NCBI GenBank assembly: GCA_913055685.1
Contig: CAJXKC010000001.1
Coordinates: forward strand, 1-64,000
Source: an uncultured Flavobacteriales bacterium
Lineage (GTDB): Bacteria > Bacteroidota > Bacteroidia > Flavobacteriales > Schleiferiaceae
Reading direction: 5' to 3'
Length of the DNA stretch: 64,000 nucleotides
The position numbers and the translations under genes were made by a program. The notes under the pieces were generated by a model that was not told the origin of the DNA, made no database searches, and was given only the letters and a program-made list of their open reading frames with translations. Numbering within the stretch: position 1 is the first letter of the stretch; every line of letters starts with the position of its first letter. Below are positions 25,724-33,963 of this stretch, piece after piece.

Positions 25724-26626
25724 GTGCTAAAGATAGCTTACGATCCTATTTACCACCATCCACTGCCTAAGGGACACCGTTTTCCGATGGCGAAATACAG
25801 CCTCTTACCCGAGCAATTGATGTACGAGGGTACTTGCACTGAGGACAATTTCTTTAGTCCGGGCTTACTTACCGAAGCACAAATATTGCGCAGTCATAGC
25901 GCTGATTATTGGCAAAAGCTAAAAAGCCTTAGTCTTAGTCGAGCCGAAGAGCGCAAAACCGGCTTCCCCCTATCCGCGAAGCTAGTAGAACGAGAAAGAC
26001 GCATTAACCAAGGCAGTATCGAATGTGCGCTACATGCCTTAAATGATGGCGTAGCTCTTAATATTGCTGGTGGCACGCACCACGCTTACAGTAATCGAGG
26101 TGAAGGCTTTTGTCTGCTAAACGACATCGCCATTGCCGCGCATTACCTCCTCGACGAGGGCTTGGCGAAAAGAATTTTGGTTATCGACTTAGACGTACAC
26201 CAAGGCAATGGTACCGCCGAAATTATGGCGGAGGAAGAACGGGTCTTTACCCTTTCTATGCACGGCGCCAAGAACTACCCTTTAAAGAAGGAGCAAAGTG
26301 ATTTGGATATTGAACTCCCCGATGGCTGTGATGACCATTATTACCACCAGCAGATGGAGCGCTTTATTCCGGCCACCATTGATAGCTTTGAACCCGATTT
26401 CCTCTTTTTCCAAAGTGGCGTAGACGTTTTAAAAACCGATAAACTCGGGCGTTTAGGATTAAGCATGCAAGGTTGCAAAGAAAGGGACCGTAAGGTCTTT
26501 CAATGGGCTAAAGATTATCAAATTCCGATCGCGGTGAGTATGGGCGGCGGTTACAGTGAGCGCCTCGCCGATATTGTAGAAGCGCATGCCCAAACCTTTC
26601 GCTTAGCGCAGGAGTTTTGGTTTTAG
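25724..26626 (+). CDS. Histone deacetylase-superfamily amidohydrolase
   Basis: 300 residues from a GTG start at 25724, 35 bases after pheT. Zinc-dependent class II-type HDAC fold (acetoin-utilization/acetylpolyamine-type). The charge-relay histidines H119-H120 lie in GGTHHAY, and the zinc ligands are D157 and H159 in IDLDVHQGNGT plus D234 in QSGVDVL. Y277 in MGGGYSER is the transition-state tyrosine. All key residues are present, so it should be active on a small acetyl-lysine- or acetyl-polyamine-like substrate; the true substrate is unknown. The stop shares TTAG with the convergent PAS kinase. Confidence 0.88.
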   Translation: MLKIAYDPIYHHPLPKGHRFPMAKYSLLPEQLMYEGTCTEDNFFSPGLLTEAQILRSHSADYWQKLKSLSLSRAEERKTGFPLSAKLVERERRINQGSIECALHALNDGVALNIAGGTHHAYSNRGEGFCLLNDIAIAAHYLLDEGLAKRILVIDLDVHQGNGTAEIMAEEERVFTLSMHGAKNYPLKKEQSDLDIELPDGCDDHYYHQQMERFIPATIDSFEPDFLFFQSGVDVLKTDKLGRLGLSMQGCKERDRKVFQWAKDYQIPIAVSMGGGYSERLADIVEAHAQTFRLAQEFWF

Positions 26627-29600
26627 CTTAGGGGTAAGTAAATCGAGAAGCTAGTGCCCTTATCCACTTTACTTTTTACTTCCACTTTTCCACCCATGGC
26701 TTCAACCTGACTTTTTAGGATATATAAGCCCAAACCCCGGGCAGCGGGATTATTATGGAAAGTTTGGTACAATTCGAAGAGTTGCTTTCCGTGCTTTTTA
26801 AGGTCAATGCCCAAACCATTGTCTTTCACCTTAATCCGACTAAAACCTCCCTCCTCCTGTAAACTTATTTTTAAGCTAAGCTCGCGGCTGGGATCCCGAT
26901 AGCGGATTGCATTGGTCACCAAATTGAGAATAATACTTTCTAGATAAGAAGGAACCGCCAGAACCTTATCCGCTTCCTCCACTTCAATACTTAACTGAGC
27001 ATTTATCGATACCAGTTCATGCTGTAACATGGAAGTGATATGATTAATCGACTCGAGCAGCTTAATACTTTGTTTCTGCTGATTTAAATTGGTGTTCACG
27101 GAAATAACCTCATTGAGATTGCGAATAGTTTCATCCAGGCCCTTGGAAACATCACGCAGGTATTGCCAAAGCTTTTGCTTTTCATCATCCCGATCGGAAT
27201 ACTCATATGCATCAAGCAAGCCCGCGAAGTTAGCCGAGTAAGAGCGAATATTATGCGAAACGATAAAGGTAAAGCTCTGTAGCCTTTTGTTCTGATCGGC
27301 AGTAAGATCCAATAATTGCTGCATCTCGACCTGCTTGCTGCGCATCTCATTAATATCCCGCACAATTAGCAATCCGTAGAGGTACTCTCCATTGTCATTC
27401 CAAATTGGCTTGTGCTCAATATCTACCCAGAGACTGCCCTCAGCCGCAGATTGTAAGCGAATCTGCTTCTCGGCTCCCCTGTAAAAGCGCATCTCTTCCA
27501 ATAAGTCTTGATAATCCCTTAGGCTTTCCTCCTCTACCTTTATTAGATCTTCAAATAGGGAGTTTTTAGGCTTGCTTTGATCGTGGATAAATCGCAAGGC
27601 GGCTTCATTTTGCCACTGCAAACGAATGTCTTTATCAAGGATAAAAATACCGTCCGTTACATTACCCGTGGCATGAGCCAATTGCTTTTGCTGCTCCTCT
27701 ACCCTTTTGTAATCACTTAAATCACTCAGCACCCCATACCAGGTAGCATGATTCCCCTCGCCTTTACTAAGACTAGCATCGGCCCTAAGCCAACGTAGCT
27801 CTCCCTTTGCATCCCGTATTCGGAACTCGAGGTTTAAGGGCTTAGACTTTCGATAGGCGTATAGGATCGATCCCAATACCATGGAATAGTCGGCATTGTA
27901 AATCCGATCAACAATTCCTTTGGGCTTAGCCAGCATTTGTTCCCGACTAAGACCAAGATCTAGCTCACTGTAAGAAGGGCTAAGAAAACTGAAATCCAGT
28001 TGATCGCCATGCTGCTCCAGCTGAAAGACTACCCCTGGGATGCGAGCGGTTAAATTCTTGAGTCGCTCCCGACTCTCCACTAAGGCCTGCCGGGCCTTTT
28101 CACTGGCCGTTACATCTTGTTGAACACCGAAGTTTCCCAGGATTCGACCTTGCTCATCCTTCAACAAAATATAATCCCCTTCAATAATTAGTTCGCTACC
28201 ATCTTGTTTACGCTCATTGGATTTCACGCGCCAATGGCCACGATCGAATAGGTCCTTCCACAATTGACGACCGTGCGCCATATCGTGTTGGTAAAAATCT
28301 TTAGGTCGTCTACCGATCATATCATTCTCGGTCTCGTAACCGTACTGATCAAGAATCGCTCGATTGACCCGCGTAATCATTTGATTCTCAAACACCCAAT
28401 CCAGTGCCTCCTCCTTATCTACTCCATCATGCCATTCTAAAGGCTCAGGCAGCATCATAAAAAAGGCACCAAGTAGGGTATTATCAAAAAAGAGGGCCAA
28501 TTCTTCCTCCTTCTTTTTCACCTCCTGACGCATGCGTTCCTCTTCAGTAATATCGCGGGAATTGGCTACTATATACTCCTCCCCTTTGAGCTCTACCAAT
28601 TTAGCTACCACCTCTACGATAGCCTCCTGACCATTACTGAGGTTAAGATTTACCGCCTTAACCTTTTGCACCTGATTATCCTTCAGGTTTTTAACGTGCT
28701 CCGCCCAAGCTTGTGGGTTTTCCAGAAAGGCTTTATCAAATTGTTGTACTCGGTATTTCTGCAGCTCCGCCATGGGTATCCCCAAGCGATTAGAAGCCTC
28801 AGCATTGAGGTAAATCAGATTACCCTCCAAATCGGAAACTTGCAAAGCATCGTAGGTATTCTCGAAAAAAGCATGGTATAGCTTAAGCTCGCGCAATTGC
28901 TCTTCCAATTGATGCGAAGCTTTTTCCAGGGCCGACACATCGTAACCCCTGGCAAAAACGCCATGAAAACTCCCATCATAATTGGGCCAAGCAACAAACT
29001 GCCAAACTGTACTTAGCACCTCACCATTGGTTAATTGCTTTTCCAAAATCACATCTACTGCATTGCCGGGCTCAGCGATACATTCTTCCACTGCCTGATA
29101 GGCTTCGGCATGCGAGGATTCTAAAATATCGCGCATCGCATCCTCACCAATTCGTGAAGCCTCATTCGGATCCAAAAAGACCGCTTGGTAATTGTCGTTA
29201 TAATAAATGTAACGCCCTTCTAAATCAGTTTTTAGGCAATAGTTGTAGGCAATTTGCGGATTCTTAGGCCAAGGAAAGTCCAGCTTATCTTCATGGCTTA
29301 ACAAAAGGTAAGCCCTTGTATCAAGTTCAATCTTAAGAACTCGGACTCTGAAAAACAAAGGTTTTTCCGCTAAATAGTATTCCAGTCGTAATCCCTGTGC
29401 TAAAACATCTTCGCTAGTCCACAATTGCTGCCATTGCTGCTCGCCAAGGAGACTACGTATTTTTTTGCTCTGAATACTTTGATCCGGGTCAAGGCCCATT
29501 GCAATGGCCCATTTTGACTCATAGAAACACTCGGCCGCATCGTCTTTAGCCACTAAGCAAAAGCCAAATTTGGCCTTTAGGGGAGGTTCAAAGTCGTTTC

Positions 29601-29652
29601 GCCTTTGAGCAAGGAGATCATGGGCCATTTTAAAGACCTGATCTTTTTTCAT
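26623..29652 (-). CDS. Multi-PAS sensor histidine kinase
   Basis: 1009 residues with no transmembrane segment, so a soluble cytoplasmic kinase. Successive PAS/PAC modules fill residues 1-770, with repeated PAS landmarks such as YNYCLKTDLEGRYIYYND, FENTYDALQVSDLEG and ILGNFGVQQDVTASE. A short HisKA-like helix has the phosphoacceptor H800 in IVSHNIRSYSANF, then HATPase_c with LVTNAIRYR, KDNGLGIDL and GLGLYILKSQVEAMGG. The region after His, N-I-R-S-Y, is the Bacteroidota variant of the usual SHDLRxP. No receiver domain and no adjacent response regulator. It follows the OlsF-like gene by 10 bases. Confidence 0.88.
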   Translation of the reverse strand: MKKDQVFKMAHDLLAQRRNDFEPPLKAKFGFCLVAKDDAAECFYESKWAIAMGLDPDQSIQSKKIRSLLGEQQWQQLWTSEDVLAQGLRLEYYLAEKPLFFRVRVLKIELDTRAYLLLSHEDKLDFPWPKNPQIAYNYCLKTDLEGRYIYYNDNYQAVFLDPNEASRIGEDAMRDILESSHAEAYQAVEECIAEPGNAVDVILEKQLTNGEVLSTVWQFVAWPNYDGSFHGVFARGYDVSALEKASHQLEEQLRELKLYHAFFENTYDALQVSDLEGNLIYLNAEASNRLGIPMAELQKYRVQQFDKAFLENPQAWAEHVKNLKDNQVQKVKAVNLNLSNGQEAIVEVVAKLVELKGEEYIVANSRDITEEERMRQEVKKKEEELALFFDNTLLGAFFMMLPEPLEWHDGVDKEEALDWVFENQMITRVNRAILDQYGYETENDMIGRRPKDFYQHDMAHGRQLWKDLFDRGHWRVKSNERKQDGSELIIEGDYILLKDEQGRILGNFGVQQDVTASEKARQALVESRERLKNLTARIPGVVFQLEQHGDQLDFSFLSPSYSELDLGLSREQMLAKPKGIVDRIYNADYSMVLGSILYAYRKSKPLNLEFRIRDAKGELRWLRADASLSKGEGNHATWYGVLSDLSDYKRVEEQQKQLAHATGNVTDGIFILDKDIRLQWQNEAALRFIHDQSKPKNSLFEDLIKVEEESLRDYQDLLEEMRFYRGAEKQIRLQSAAEGSLWVDIEHKPIWNDNGEYLYGLLIVRDINEMRSKQVEMQQLLDLTADQNKRLQSFTFIVSHNIRSYSANFAGLLDAYEYSDRDDEKQKLWQYLRDVSKGLDETIRNLNEVISVNTNLNQQKQSIKLLESINHITSMLQHELVSINAQLSIEVEEADKVLAVPSYLESIILNLVTNAIRYRDPSRELSLKISLQEEGGFSRIKVKDNGLGIDLKKHGKQLFELYQTFHNNPAARGLGLYILKSQVEAMGGKVEVKSKVDKGTSFSIYLPLS

Positions 29653-29662
29653 CTGGACCGAA

Positions 29663-31363
29663 TTACAATTCTAAATCTTGACGATGAATATACATAAATC
29701 CATCTAATGAATTGTTAAACAGCGGGTCTACATTAAAACAAACCATTAAGGCATTTTGCTGCAGATATTTTTTGATGAGCGGCGGCATGCGTAAATCACC
29801 AGGCTCAATTTCATCTATTTTACGGTCAAATTTCACTAGGTCCTCGGCGCTAGAGTGCATCACTATTTCTCGACCTTCCTTATTGAGCTTCGGTTTAAAA
29901 GTCTTGCGTGCTTTAATCTCCATGGCTAAATGTGCATCCCCAAAATTCTTCAGCAAATAGGCCACCATCAAGGCCTTACTAAAGGGAGAGAAATTATTGC
30001 TGATACTCGCGCAACCCATGATGTATTTTAGGTCGGTTCGCTCGCGCATCAAAGCGCGAATCCCTTCCCACATAACAAATAGTGGCATGGGCTTATTCTG
30101 ATGGGCCGGCACTACAAAGGCCCGCCCCATTTCCAAAGCTTCACCCAAGAGGGGCTTAACCCGATTGCTAAACTTGAAAAGAGTATTTAGGTAAAAACCT
30201 TTGTGGCCGTAGGCTGAGAAAATTTCGGGTCCAATCGCTAATCGATAAGCACCGGCAATCGTTTCCTCTTCTTCACACCATAAAACCAAGTGGTGGTAAT
30301 GCTGATCAAAACTATCTAGATCTAGAGATAAGTTAGACCCTTCCCCAATGGCGCGAAAAGTTAGCTCTCGTAAGCGACCAATTTCCCGCAGGATATTAGG
30401 GATCTCATCCGCCTCAGCGAGATAACATTTATAATTTCTACGCTCACTCACCTCTGCACCCGATAAATGCAGCGCGCGAATCTCCGCTTTAATCAGCTGA
30501 GCATCAACCGGCTCAATTATAGGCTCTTCCTTTTCGGGTCGGTTTTGCTGGAAGAGTTTAAAGCTGGGCTTAAGGGCATTACTCAGTATATACACCTTCG
30601 ACTTTAGGAACTTCGCTAAGTCTTCAGGCTCTGGGTACGCCCCTATTTCTTTAGGATAGATCGATTTACCAAAGCGTACAATTACCGGCTTTGATTTTAC
30701 CCTTCTTAATTCTGAAGGCATGCGAATCTCATCTACCGCCGGTATTAGTCGGCGAAAAATCTGATAAGCTATATTGCGATGGGCCTTAAAATAAACCGGG
30801 ATAACCGGCACCCCCGCTTTGGCCACCTCGCTAATTAATCCAAGGTCCCAATTTCCATCGCGCATCTGACGACGCGATAAATCAAAATGCGAACTCACTT
30901 TTAAAGATGGGAAAAGTGCAACCAGCTTATCCTTAGCTAAAACATCGCTAAGGGCAGACTCACTTAGCGCTTCCTGCGGTAACTCAAAATCCCAGTACTC
31001 GCTTATTGCTTCTACATTTTGCTTTAATCGAGAACCAACAATCTTTAAGTCGGGACGCTTCTCTTTTAACAGCTTTATAAGAATAAGGGCGTCTAAGCCC
31101 GAAAGAGGGTGATTGCAAATAAGGATTGCCGGACCCTTTTCGGGCACCCTTCTTAATTCTTCTTCAAAGAACTCAAAGCTGAGTTCCAGCTCCTCTAAAA
31201 ACTTGCTGATAATATCTTCTTCCCCCGAAGCGGCTAATTTGGCTAACAAAGACTTTCGTCCTTCTAATCCGGTTAAGGTTCTTAGGGTTTCTTGCCAGGC
31301 TTGGCGCTTGGATGCGGTGAGCCTAACCTTGCGTAGCACAGCTTTGGGGTTAATCTTGGCCAT
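29663..31363 (-). CDS. olsF: Bifunctional aminolipid acyltransferase (OlsF-like)
   Basis: 566 residues with two acyltransferase domains. The N-terminal PlsC-like domain (about 70-260) has ILICNHPLSGLDALIL at 80-95, the catalytic His85 with an Asp91 five residues on (H-x5-D), and PVIPVYFKAHR. A C-terminal GNAT/hemolysin-fold N-acyltransferase (about 300-530) includes RELTFRAIGEGSN and HHLVLWCEEEETIAGAYRL. This is the order of Flavobacterium and Serratia OlsF, where the C-terminal half N-acylates ornithine and the N-terminal half O-acylates it. The amino acid used (ornithine or glycine, as in Bacteroides glycine lipids) cannot be told. Starts 1 base after the aspartate kinase stop. Confidence 0.8.
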   Translation of the reverse strand: MAKINPKAVLRKVRLTASKRQAWQETLRTLTGLEGRKSLLAKLAASGEEDIISKFLEELELSFEFFEEELRRVPEKGPAILICNHPLSGLDALILIKLLKEKRPDLKIVGSRLKQNVEAISEYWDFELPQEALSESALSDVLAKDKLVALFPSLKVSSHFDLSRRQMRDGNWDLGLISEVAKAGVPVIPVYFKAHRNIAYQIFRRLIPAVDEIRMPSELRRVKSKPVIVRFGKSIYPKEIGAYPEPEDLAKFLKSKVYILSNALKPSFKLFQQNRPEKEEPIIEPVDAQLIKAEIRALHLSGAEVSERRNYKCYLAEADEIPNILREIGRLRELTFRAIGEGSNLSLDLDSFDQHYHHLVLWCEEEETIAGAYRLAIGPEIFSAYGHKGFYLNTLFKFSNRVKPLLGEALEMGRAFVVPAHQNKPMPLFVMWEGIRALMRERTDLKYIMGCASISNNFSPFSKALMVAYLLKNFGDAHLAMEIKARKTFKPKLNKEGREIVMHSSAEDLVKFDRKIDEIEPGDLRMPPLIKKYLQQNALMVCFNVDPLFNNSLDGFMYIHRQDLEL

Positions 31364-32623
31364 TTATTCTCTCAGTACAATTTGATAAGTGTCGGCACTT
31401 ATCTGTTCCAATATTTTACGACCGCGACTTTGGATATAGGCTAAGGCCGAGTCGTTGTAATGACGAACTGTGTACAAGCTTAGCTCACTCACCATACTCA
31501 CATCGAAACTCTGCTTTAACTGCTCAATAAGCTGCGGCGTGGCAATAGGATCGTCATTTACACAAAAGTAAGAACTTGTAGCTGAATGCTGCGAAAGGTT
31601 AACGCGCAAGCCAAATTGATGAAACAATTTGTAAATCTTCGCCTGATGATCCTCAGCAATAAAGGCGAGGTCACGCGTGGCCAAACCAATTAGCTGTTGT
31701 TTTTCTTTACGAATGAAACAAGATAGATGGGGCTCAAGCGGAGCCCCTTCAGTAATGGTAGTTCCCGTGGCGTCAGGCGCCTCAAAGGATTTTACCCTAA
31801 GCGGAATATTGCGCTCTTGCAGAGGCTGTATCGTCTTGGGGTGTATAACCGAAGCGCCATAATAAGCCAGCTCAATCGCCTCCCGATAAGAAATCTGATT
31901 CAGCAATTTGGTATCTTCAAATACCTTGGGATCGCCATTTAATACTCCGGGTACATCCTTCCAAATCACTACTTCTTCGGCCTGCAATACATAGGCTAAA
32001 ACCGAAGCGGTATAATCCGAACCTTCTCGTCCTAGGGTAGTGGGATTTAAGTCGTCATCCGAACCAATGAATCCTTGTACCACATAGCGCATACCTTCCT
32101 GTACCGTTTCCGTAACCATCCGGCGGGTAAAATTCCAGTCTACCCGTGCGGCTCGGTAATTCTGATCGGTTCGTATTAAGCGACGTGAATCCAACCAACG
32201 GTTTTCATAGCCAATACTATTGAGGTAAGCAGACACTATCTTGGTTGAAAGCAATTCGCCAAATGACACAATTTGATCGTAAACCCGATTGAATGAGCCT
32301 ACCGGAGAGGCCGATAGAATAGACTCTAATTGGGTAAAGAGCTGTTCAATATCTTGAAAGACCTTATGCTCTCTTTGTCCTTCGAAGAGACCATCTGCAA
32401 TGTCTAGATGAAAGGTCTTTAGTTTAGCTAGCTTTTCCTTGGAAGCAAGCTCATCTCCCTTAAGGAAAGAAGCTACCAGCTCTTCCAAGGCATTGGTTGT
32501 CTTACCCATGGCAGAGACTACTACCAAGATATTTTCTTCCGGAAAATGGTTGAGAACAGAGGCTACGCGCTGCACCCCGGGCACATCTTTCACACTGGCG
32601 CCACCAAACTTAAATACTTTCAT
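31364..32623 (-). CDS. lysC: Aspartate kinase
   Basis: Phosphorylates aspartate, first step of the lysine/threonine/methionine pathway; cytoplasmic. 419 residues. KFGGASVKD at 5-13 is the ATP-site hallmark, VVSAMGKTTNALEEL about 35-49 the nucleotide-binding loop, and GREGSDYTASVLAYVL around 194-209 the aspartate site. ACT-like sequence fills the C-terminal third (about 300-419). Monofunctional, not fused to homoserine dehydrogenase. lysA, encoding the last step of lysine synthesis, is in the same strand block at 37867. The feedback amino acid is not evident. Confidence 0.9.
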   Translation of the reverse strand: MKVFKFGGASVKDVPGVQRVASVLNHFPEENILVVVSAMGKTTNALEELVASFLKGDELASKEKLAKLKTFHLDIADGLFEGQREHKVFQDIEQLFTQLESILSASPVGSFNRVYDQIVSFGELLSTKIVSAYLNSIGYENRWLDSRRLIRTDQNYRAARVDWNFTRRMVTETVQEGMRYVVQGFIGSDDDLNPTTLGREGSDYTASVLAYVLQAEEVVIWKDVPGVLNGDPKVFEDTKLLNQISYREAIELAYYGASVIHPKTIQPLQERNIPLRVKSFEAPDATGTTITEGAPLEPHLSCFIRKEKQQLIGLATRDLAFIAEDHQAKIYKLFHQFGLRVNLSQHSATSSYFCVNDDPIATPQLIEQLKQSFDVSMVSELSLYTVRHYNDSALAYIQSRGRKILEQISADTYQIVLRE

Positions 32624-32639
32624 ACAAGACTATTGGCAG

Positions 32640-32647
32640 CAAAATTA
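32640..32647 (-). promoter_or_regulatory. -7 box TAATTTTG of aspartate kinase operon
   Basis: Minus-strand TAATTTTG lies 16 bases before the kinase ATG and matches TAnnTTTG. A 6-bp hairpin (TCCCTT-GGCG-AAGGGA, 32666-32681) lies just upstream and may mark the end of the sbtB transcript; it has no U tract. Confidence 0.4.
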
Positions 32648-32697
32648 GCAAATGTGCTGTATCGCTCCCTTGGCGAAGGGAAAACCTATGTTAAATT

Positions 32698-32991
32698 TTA
32701 ATGCTTAACCCAATTAGCATCCGATACGGCACAAATACCGCCGGAGTCTTCTAAGAGGTCGCGAATCGCTTCCTTGAGTTTCTCGAATTTGGCTGGCGCG
32801 CAATACCACACAATCATCGAGTTGGTAAAGGCATCGGTTAGCCCCATACCATCCTGAATTCCTCGGTGTCCCATGCCAATTACCTTATCGATTAAGGTAT
32901 AGCCCTCTACTTTCTCACGGGAGAACAAGCTGAGTACATTTTCAACCTCAGCCCGAGGAACGATAATTTCAACGCGTTTAATATTTTCCAT
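32698..32991 (-). CDS. sbtB: PII-like regulator, SbtB type
   Basis: 97 residues. The ferredoxin-like PII fold starts with IKRVEIIVPRAEVENVLSLF, followed by EGYTLIDKVIGMGHRG at the base of the T-loop, and ends GGICAVSDANWVKH. It lacks the canonical PII tyrosine segment YRGAEY, so uridylylation is not expected. It also lacks the C-terminal CGPEGC-type R-loop of cyanobacterial SbtB, so a redox switch is not expected. In cyanobacteria SbtB binds cAMP/AMP-type nucleotides and closes SbtA. Here it lies directly after sbtA, 2 bases away, supporting the pairing. Confidence 0.83.
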   Translation of the reverse strand: MENIKRVEIIVPRAEVENVLSLFSREKVEGYTLIDKVIGMGHRGIQDGMGLTDAFTNSMIVWYCAPAKFEKLKEAIRDLLEDSGGICAVSDANWVKH

Positions 32992-32993
32992 AA

Positions 32994-33962
32994 TCAGGCG
33001 TATAAATGCTGGAGAATAAGATAGTAAATGGGAATCCCCACAATAATGTTTATCGGAAAGGTAATACCTAAAGACATAGGCACATAAATACCCGGATTAG
33101 CTTGCGGCACTGCCATACGCATGGCCGCTGGTACTGCGATATAACTAGCACTGGCCGCCAGAATGGTTAGCAAAAAGGCATTACCTAAACTGATGCCAAA
33201 AATCGGACAAAGCACCATGGTAACGCCTGCATTAATTAGGGGCACTAGGATACCGAAGAGCAGTAAAAATCCCCCTTTGGTACGCAAGCCCGAAATACGT
33301 TTTCCGGCCAAAAGCCCCATATCTAACATAAACAGACTAAGAATACCCTTAAATAAGCTGTCGCTGAAGGGGGCTACCCCGGCATATTGCTTGTCTGAGA
33401 TTACCATGCCAATGATTAAGCTAAGCAGAATAATAAAAACCGAGCCATTGGTAAAAGCCTCGTGTAACACATGCTTTAATTTATTCTTGCCCTTTTTCTG
33501 GCTCGCAAAGCGGCCGATGAGGATCACGCCTACGATAATTGCGGGTGACTCCATAATCGCTAAAGCCGCAATCATATGACCACCGAAATCGACCCCCGCT
33601 TCCTGTAAAAAGCTCACCGCTGTCACAAAGGTTACCGCACTTACCGAACCATAAGTAGCGGCAATAGCCCCGGCATTGTAAACATCAATTTTCTTCTTGA
33701 GAATAAAGAAGGTGTAGAGGGGCACCACCACCGCCAGCAAAACCGCAAAGACCAAAGGCTTTAACATCATCGCCAAGTCTTCACCGTGCGCTAACTCCAT
33801 CCCACCTTTTAAGCCAATGGAAAAAAGCAGGAAAAGAGATAAAAATTTCGCCACGTCCCGAGGAATCTCCAGGTCGGAGCGCACCGCAACTGCCAATAGT
33901 CCGCCCAAAAAGAATAAGATGGGCGGACTAAGGAAGTTGTCTATTATTAAACTAGTGTTCAT
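32994..33962 (-). CDS. sbtA: Sodium-dependent bicarbonate transporter SbtA family
   Basis: 322 residues from the ATG at 33962. An in-frame GTG at 33971 inside the dehydrogenase stop region is less likely because the ATG follows that stop by one base. About ten transmembrane helices in a two-domain repeat are visible: FLSPPILFFLGGLLAVAVRS opens the first half, ATYGSVSAVTFVTAVSFL the pore-lining segment, and AASASYIAVPAAMRMAVPQANPG the equivalent segment of the second half. SbtA proteins take up bicarbonate with sodium in the inner membrane. In a non-autotroph it probably supplies anaplerotic carboxylases; the transported ion is inferred from family only. Confidence 0.85.
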   Translation of the reverse strand: MNTSLIIDNFLSPPILFFLGGLLAVAVRSDLEIPRDVAKFLSLFLLFSIGLKGGMELAHGEDLAMMLKPLVFAVLLAVVVPLYTFFILKKKIDVYNAGAIAATYGSVSAVTFVTAVSFLQEAGVDFGGHMIAALAIMESPAIIVGVILIGRFASQKKGKNKLKHVLHEAFTNGSVFIILLSLIIGMVISDKQYAGVAPFSDSLFKGILSLFMLDMGLLAGKRISGLRTKGGFLLLFGILVPLINAGVTMVLCPIFGISLGNAFLLTILAASASYIAVPAAMRMAVPQANPGIYVPMSLGITFPINIIVGIPIYYLILQHLYA

Positions 33963-33963
33963 A

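Noticed and set aside
32666-32681. Hairpin between sbtB and aspartate kinase as a terminator
   Set aside because: The stem is only 6 bp with no T run after it on the transcribed strand; kept as a note at the kinase promoter.
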